From positions 3,954,501 through 4,018,500 of the forward strand of contig CALZFC010000018.1 in the NCBI GenBank assembly GCA_945643635.1: 64,000 nt of DNA, in the 5' to 3' direction. Position 1 is the first letter of the stretch. Each line of letters starts with the position of its first letter. Origin of the DNA: Allodiplogaster sudhausi (lineage: Eukaryota; Nematoda; Chromadorea; Rhabditida; Diplogasteridae). Positions 58,500 through 64,000 of this stretch are shown in pieces. The notes beneath the pieces are model-generated. The model was given only the letters and a program-made list of their open reading frames with translations, was not told the origin of the DNA and made no database searches. The position numbers were made by a program, and so were the translations under genes.

Positions 58500-58866
58500 C
58501 TTTACCCCCCGTCTCTCCTCCAGTCTTTTCCTCAGTTTCTCCGCCAGTCTCTCCTCTTGTCTCTTCCCCTGTTTCTACTCCAGTCTCTCCTCCAGTTTCG
58601 CCCCCAGTTTCACCACCAGTTTCTCCTCCGGTCTCTCCCCCAGTCTCTCCTCCGCTTTCTCCTCCAGTTTTGTCCCAGTTTCAGCACCAGTTTCTCCTCC
58701 GGTCTCTCCGAGCTTCTCGGGTTCAGGCTTTTCTGTCGGGGCTGGTGACGGCGCTGGAGTCGGCGCCGGCCCGCAGAGCCCGCACGTCTTCGGGCAGAAC
58801 TGCTTCCTCTGCAGTTCCGTGTAAGCCTCATGAGTGCAGAAGCCCTTGGAATTCCACATCACGCAG
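58500..58866 (-). CDS. ShKT-domain exon with GET-repeat tail
   Basis: A minus-strand exon opening at a TTCTAG acceptor. It encodes a ShKT-type module: C..WNSKGFCTHEAYTELQRK then QFCPKTCGLCG, the cysteine spacing usual in nematode secreted proteins. Then come a Pro/Ala linker (PAPTPAPSPAPTEKPEPEKL) and a run of GGAGARACTGG repeats encoding Gly-Glu-Thr units. After GETGGETGAETG the frame slips by one base, giving Lys/Leu/Glu-rich sequence and a stop at about 58575; in the other frame the GET repeats continue to about 58510. This is either a one-base deletion or a sequencing error in a minisatellite. The upstream exons, including a signal peptide, were not found. ShKT modules are common in nematode cuticle or secreted enzymes, so no venom role is implied. 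Confidence 0.65.
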
Positions 58867-59187
58867 CTAGAAAATATTGAATTTGCTATTAAATATGTAT
58901 GTACCTTGAATTTTCTTTAATGTATCTTTATTACCCGTAAATCATTTACAGAGATATGTATGTTAAAAAATAACTTCCTTAATGATTGCAATAAAAGGAA
59001 TTAATTCATTTTTTTTTAAATATATAATGCTTCGTTTATTGATCTCAATTGTCCCAAAGTAGTAAAATGCATAAGCTTGAATTATTGCCTTCATGATTGG
59101 GACATGGGCGTGAGAGCATGTCATTATAGGGACATAACTTCAACGGTCAGGAAAATTCGAATTAATTATGGATGAATTTTGTTCTGC

Positions 59188-59329
59188 TTAAATAAGACAG
59201 GCTGACTTGGGATGGTTGTCGACGCAGCTCTCCGGGCCGTAACCGCATGACTTGGGACAGAACTGCTCCTTCTGCGACGCCGTGTAGATGTCCGACGTGC
59301 AGAAGCCTCTCGCTGCTAATGTTGCGCAA
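59188..59329 (-). CDS. ShKT-domain terminal exon
   Basis: A second ShKT module on the minus strand, bounded by a TTTAG acceptor: CATLAARGFCTSDIYTASQK then EQFCPKSCGYGPESC, ending CLI and TAA. It carries the same Cys pattern and the FCPK.CG core as the exon at 58500-58866, about 320 bases downstream. They could be alternative last exons of one gene or ends of two genes. No signal peptide exon was identified upstream; the ATG at about 59792 (MKATKVDLLASLWVVFEILD) precedes a GA microsatellite and is only a weak candidate. Confidence 0.65.
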
Positions 59330-59349
59330 CTAAAGCATAGCATTATTCG

Positions 59350-59696
59350 CTCCTTTTCTTACTTTAAGTCTTCCACTTTTCTTTTACAACCAAAATGATA
59401 ACACATTGACATACATATGTATATAAAACATGGATTCTTCAAAGCAATGCACACAAGAAAAAATACCATTACGACTAGTAGTCTAAGCGATGGTAAATAC
59501 CATCGTCGCAGCACCTAAGATAATATACTTTAAAAACGGGCTACTTTAAACTATTGTTACATATCCACTGATCAAATACAATAAAAATGCCGCTCGGCGT
59601 GAATTACACTTGCGGGAATAGTATTTCTGAGCCCGCGCTAGGCCCCTCCTCTCGTGTTTCTCGCTTGCTTGCACTGTCTGTCTCTCTCTGTCTCTG

Positions 59697-59729
<33 letters not shown>

Positions 59730-61040
59730 GCGATCCAGAATCTCGAACACGACCCACAAACTAGCCAGTAAATCGACCTTTGTAGCCTTCATTTGCCGTT
59801 TTCGCTATAAATAAGTTTAAACTGTGAATAAAATGAGAATAAAAGCTGCGAAAGTCGAAAAACTGTCTAGCCTGATTTGCGGAGTCGTGTTGAAGTTGTC
59901 GCCGTTGTATCTGGAAGAAGAATGAACCGTTTATCTCCCACTCGGACCCGAACTAAAAATAACATAATTAAGATATGGCTCTTTCAAAGTGTCAGTGACA
60001 CCGAAAACATCGGTTCAGAAAGTGTGGATGGCGATGACGATAAACGTTTAGAATTGTCCATGATCACGAAGTGAATGAATGTGCGCCGCTATGCCGCATT
60101 TCTCAGTTTGAACAGGAAGCGTTTTTTTTATGTGTAGATAATAAAATTTTCCGGAATTCCTCTCCAGATGGTGGCCTCTGTTTGAGCTGGCAGCTCAAAC
60201 AAGTCCGAATTATTTCAGTATGTACATATTTTCGCGTCGGAACGTATGTAGCATGTGAATTGCGTTACACAACTATTTTGGTTATGGCAAGTTTATCTAC
60301 AATCAAATGTAATAGTTACAATAACAAAAAGGCGGAAAGTAGTAGAGGCTCGCTTGTTGTCGGAAGATAGACAACATACATAGCTTTTTTGGCTCGTTGG
60401 CTCCCGTCTTTCTCTGGCACTGACGTCAGCTTATACATACATATGTATCCCCCCCACGGGGCAAAGTACAGATGGTGCAATACACCACCGAAGGGTAAAG
60501 TGCAAAGTAATATTAGTACATATCTTCAAACGTTATAGAACTGGTATGACTCATAAAAACTATAGAAAGGAACAAAACGAACATTCCAGAACAAGGTAGG
60601 AGTCATAACCTTTATGAAATAATATACCTATGTACATAGGAACAACAGAACTTTCGTGAGAAATCTAGCGAAATGGGTGGGATTGATCTCACTCTGAGGT
60701 AAGATATCAGGACGATAAAAAGGCTGTTCGGCTACAGCAGAATATTTATGGTATATTAAACCATATGTTTTGTTTATAAATGGCTCCGGTTCCTCATTCT
60801 TCTCTCGGACTCGGTTCGTACTTTCGTCTTGGAACAAGCAAAACTATCAGAAAAAAAGCGGAAATGATGCCACAGCCAACTCAGGAGTTACCTCAATCTC
60901 CCGCTGGTAGGAAAAACAAGAAGCCTGGAAAGAATCTTTAATGTATCATTTATTATATTTGTTAAGTGTGATTTACATATTTAAAGTTACAAATGCTCTC
61001 TTGCCGTTGTGGCAGGCAAACAGGCGGGAAATCAACAACG
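59350..61040. other. Intergenic with orphan receptor last exon
   Basis: At about 60790-60945 (plus strand) lies a decayed copy of the last exon of the receptor family. It begins GGTTCCTCATTC and matches receptor B's 27357-27550, including the 3' flank AATGTATTATTTATTAT, with frameshifts. A receptor flank relic is at 59995-60070 (GATAAACGTTTAGAATTGTC). A CT tract is at 59675-59730. No intact gene. Confidence 0.6.
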
Positions 61041-61043
61041 ACC

Positions 61044-63398
61044 TTAACGCGACGAGGATTCGGAGAATGTGACCTCATGACGAATCTGCGGCAATCGAAC
61101 GCGAAAGAATGTCTTCCGGATTGAGTGGGACAAGAGGATGAGAATCCTTTAAAAAATAACTTTCGTTTACTAGCATTTCCTTTTTTCTTCATAATGCGTT
61201 TTCCTGAAAGATTGAGTGGATGAGTTTACGGAGCTAACCATAAGCTAATTTGTACCTCCAAGGCATCTTCGACTGGCTAATGAATCTGCGGCATAATCAG
61301 TTATGGATTATGCCGCAGATTCATAGTCGGTGATTTGTGAGAAGGAGGGAGGTGGGTAAGAGAAAAAAAAAACTTCACAAGTGCTAACCAGAATGGTGAC
61401 ACGCATGTTATCGTATAGGATATCGGCGATCCGATTGCGATGTTGAGCGCGCGAAACCTCAGGTCGGCCGTGCAGTACTTGGAGAACATCTAAAAAGATT
61501 TTTTCACGTTGAAAATTGCACTCTTTTTGAATGACCAATTTGACGAAATGCTAAAAAAAAAGAAGATAACTATTAATTGTATAATTTTCTATTAACTTTT
61601 GCAAACACAACTTTGTTTCTTCCATATTATACTATAGTTTTTCCTCAAAGTTCACCTGTGTTAAGAAGTTGTAAAGTTGTACGGCGAAGCTTGCGGCGGA
61701 CATGAGAATGAGACCTTGCTCGAAGTTCGTCTTTGACTGGCCTTTCAATGCCTGATAACAAAATCAGTCCATCAATTAGAATGTTTTAAAATGCAGATTT
61801 TACACACAAAAAATGAAGCCTGAAAAAGTAGCACTAAAGCGAACTTCTAATAATAAGAGAAGTTTATCAATCTGTATGAACTAAACATATACATATATTT
61901 CAGTTTCAAAATGCATATTTTATACAAGGAAAATAAAGTCAGAGTATAAATCTATAGACCACTTACAACTGCATGAATCTTTCGCCTTTCTTTAGAGACG
62001 ACAAACAGCAAGAAAAGATTCAGCAAAAGTGTCAAGGCGTTCAGTCCAGCGAGGTAGAATGCTTCAGTCAATTCTCGAACTGCAAAATATCTTAAAAAAA
62101 ACGTGTTGACAATTAACAGCTTGCTTTGGTCAATACAGACAATGATACTATCAGAGAATCGTCAGTATAGAATTCGAATTGTAGACTGCGTTGTCCAGTC
62201 TGTACAGTTATAGTCTATTCTGTAGATGTACATATATAAAAAGTGAAAAAGGACCAAATTACAAAAAAATAGATTTTGAACATTCTTATCGTCAAGTGTC
62301 TTCGGAAAGCAGAGAGTGTCGTTGAGAGGCGAAATGAAGCAGAAATACTCGAAACAGACAAAGCCATTCGGGAAGCAAAGGAGAAAAGGAAGCACGAAGA
62401 GAGCGAGGACGACTCCACGAAAGAAGCGTTTCCGTTGCTGACCACGAGAGAGTAAGAAAGAGAGATGTGAAACATCAAAAAGAATGTGAAGACATGATGT
62501 CCACAACTATGTTGGTTTGTCGACCATAGTGCGATCAATTTTAAGGGATAGCACTTTGTTTTGCGGTGAATAGTTGGAAACAAGGTCGAAAAAGTGATAC
62601 GGAACTTTCAGCCTTTATCTGTCTAATCAGTCAAAGCATTAATGAGTGCACACTTTCTTGAACAAAGGCGTAGTCGAACTTAAAAGAGGAAATAATTATA
62701 TTCGAATTACCGTGTTCACCACCACAGTATAAAGCCAGCTTTTTTCCGACCAGATAAGTTTTCGCCTTTTCAAATGGATTAAACGAGCGGCAGTAACTCG
62801 CTTTGAGACCTCTTTGGGCGTAGGCCTACTTATCTGTACGAAGCTTACTACTCGACTGAACGCGATGAGGAAGAGGCCCTGACGTTGCATTCCCTGGAAA
62901 TCGGAAAAAATTTATTTTTAACAAAAGTATATTTAATTATGCAACTTTTAAAAAGTCTTACCTGTGCGTAATGACCGAGACCATTTAATACGCCTGATGT
63001 ATGGCTGTCATTTAGTAACTGATAGAATCTTGTCGAGAAAGCAAAATCAGTGAGGTGGATGGATAAAAAGGTCATCAGCCAGGCGAACATGTCCTGTAGG
63101 TGAAAACTGCCTTGGCTCTGCCCACCAGTCCTCTCAAACTCTCTAGATCTAAACCCACCACAAAGCCGGAATATACGAGGAGATGAATTGTATCGATAAC
63201 TGCGAAAGCTTCGTCGTTGAGAATGCGAAGATAGACAATCGTTGCGATCGCAAAGGTCGCTAACGAAATGGCCACGGTTAGAGAGATTGAAATAGGCAAG
63301 CAGTAGAGAAACAAGGATTTCTAAAGGGTGAGTTTTATGATGTTGTTTTTTAAACTGCAGATTTTATATATTACCAGAAACTCGGCAGTTGAGTGCAT
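61044..63398 (-). pseudogene. SRG-like receptor F, one-base frameshift
   Basis: All nine exons are present on the minus strand: 63375-63398 (MHSTAEFL), 63159-63320 (SLATFAIATIVYLRILNDEA), 62962-63093 (DMFAWLMTFLSIHLTDFAFS), 62810-62893 (GMQRQGLFLIAFSR), 62282-62437 (LPFLLCFPNGFVCFEYFCFI), 61967-62079 (helix 5), 61656-61751 (helix 6), 61389-61489 (MFSKYCTADLRFRALNIAIG) and 61044-61146 (LILLSHSIRKTFFRV, TAA). Splice sites are GT-AG throughout. The helix-5 exon is 113 bases instead of 114: one base is missing right after the acceptor (TTCGAGAATTG against TTTCAAGAAATGG in E), which breaks the frame. Because it is a single base at an exon edge, a sequencing error or shifted acceptor cannot be excluded. 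It is very close to D and E. Confidence 0.78.
61281..61323. repeat. Perfect short palindrome in last intron of receptor F
   Basis: TGAATCTGCGGCATAATC, seven bases, then its exact complement: 18-bp perfect arms. It lies in the intron between the helix-7 and C-terminal exons, the same intron that holds a palindrome in receptor D (40943-40977), but the sequences are unrelated. Confidence 0.92.
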
Positions 63399-63399
63399 T

Positions 63400-64000
63400 C
63401 CTTTTCCATTTGGATGAAGGCAGTTGCAGATTCACGGCGAGTTCAAGGAGCTTGAAAGATTCAAAGTAAGTTAGAACGAAGTGTGAGACAGCATTGGCCA
63501 AAATTTTTACTTGTCATAATAACTCGGATTCCCAACTCAAGCGAATTTAAAGGAACTTCTTGGTGCAGTTCAAGATGTCTAGTAATACGTTGACGTTGTC
63601 ATGGCAAAATAAAAAAAAATTAAGTTCATGAGCATCAGACCGTCTATTTTGCGCAATTTCGTGTGAATATCGGTAGACAAACGTGCACGGTGATACAATG
63701 GCAGAAAAGATAATATTTACCGAATGTTCCCAACCATCAGATACAGCCACTATTATGAAAGGACAATCTGAGAACAATAGAAAGTGTCAAACTTCATTCT
63801 CACGAGTTTTTTTTTCACGACGCCTTTTCTGCCAACTTGCGAAATAGCAAGTAAGAATGAGGTGCTTTACGAGCATAGAATTGAGCGATATTCAAAATAA
63901 AGTAGAACTGAGTGATTTCCGATTTTAGACATGCATGTTGTGATTAAAGTGACCCAGATTTAGTCCATCCTTCCCCGTTGAAGGATTCGCTCGTCTTCCT
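63400..64000. other. Receptor F 5' flank
   Basis: Sequence homologous to the flanks upstream of receptors D and E (for example 63640-63720 with 36650-36760 and 49740-49850, and 63770-63900 with 49880-50020). Presumably it holds the promoter; no TATA box or exon could be assigned. Confidence 0.5.

Noticed and set aside
58292..58870. 192-codon plus-strand Pro/Ser/Val-rich frame resembling a repeat protein
   Set aside because: It is the antisense of the ShKT exon and its Gly-Glu-Thr minisatellite, where the minus strand has the recognisable cysteine module and splice acceptor.

Overview
This is eukaryotic, AT-rich DNA with short spliced exons, almost certainly from a nematode. The evidence is a tandem family of seven-transmembrane receptors that look like the nematode SRG superfamily, a pair of SRH/STR-like chemoreceptor genes, a major-sperm-protein (MSP) domain gene, ShKT domains and a compact ionotropic-receptor gene. 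I cannot name the species. Exon models were assembled by hand from reading frames, splice signals and comparison of paralogues inside the window. No rRNA, tRNA or CRISPR was recognised.

Layout. 0.3-0.6 kb is a (CT)n microsatellite. 0.7-5.1 kb and 9.8-14.5 kb are two copies of a segmental duplication. Each copy carries an SRH/STR-like receptor on the minus strand and a member of a small secreted 12-cysteine protein family on the plus strand. The only intact member of that Cys-rich family lies at 20.43-21.06 kb; four other copies are broken, two of them next to or inside GC-rich hAT-type elements. 15.0-16.5 kb is an MSP-domain gene with a Lys/Glu-rich tail. 16.9-18.1 kb holds a foldback element with internal 28-bp repeats. 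Two dead non-LTR reverse-transcriptase fragments lie at 6.8-7.5 and 21.5-22.1 kb.

23.5-41.1 kb (plus strand) and 47.1-63.4 kb (minus strand) hold six copies (A-F) of one nine-exon SRG-like receptor gene, in two oppositely oriented groups. Only C (30.1-32.3 kb) looks fully intact. D is complete except for a 448-bp TTAA-flanked element inside exon 2. A, B, E and F carry truncations, frameshifts or splice-site changes. Inside or between the receptor groups are a papilin/ADAMTS-like thrombospondin-repeat fragment (33.6-34.5 kb), a P2X7-ballast-like zinc-binding protein with an adjacent DDE-transposase-like gene (44.0-46.5 kb), a 2.2-kb foldback element flanked by TTAA (51.3-53.5 kb), an ionotropic glutamate-receptor-like channel (54.3-57.3 kb) and ShKT-domain exons (58.5-59.3 kb).

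Overall this is an accessory, environment-sensing gene cluster (putative chemoreceptors, one channel, small secreted Cys-rich proteins) that is duplicating and decaying under heavy attack by short DNA transposons. Several of those transposons can be placed to the base because their target-site duplications are intact.
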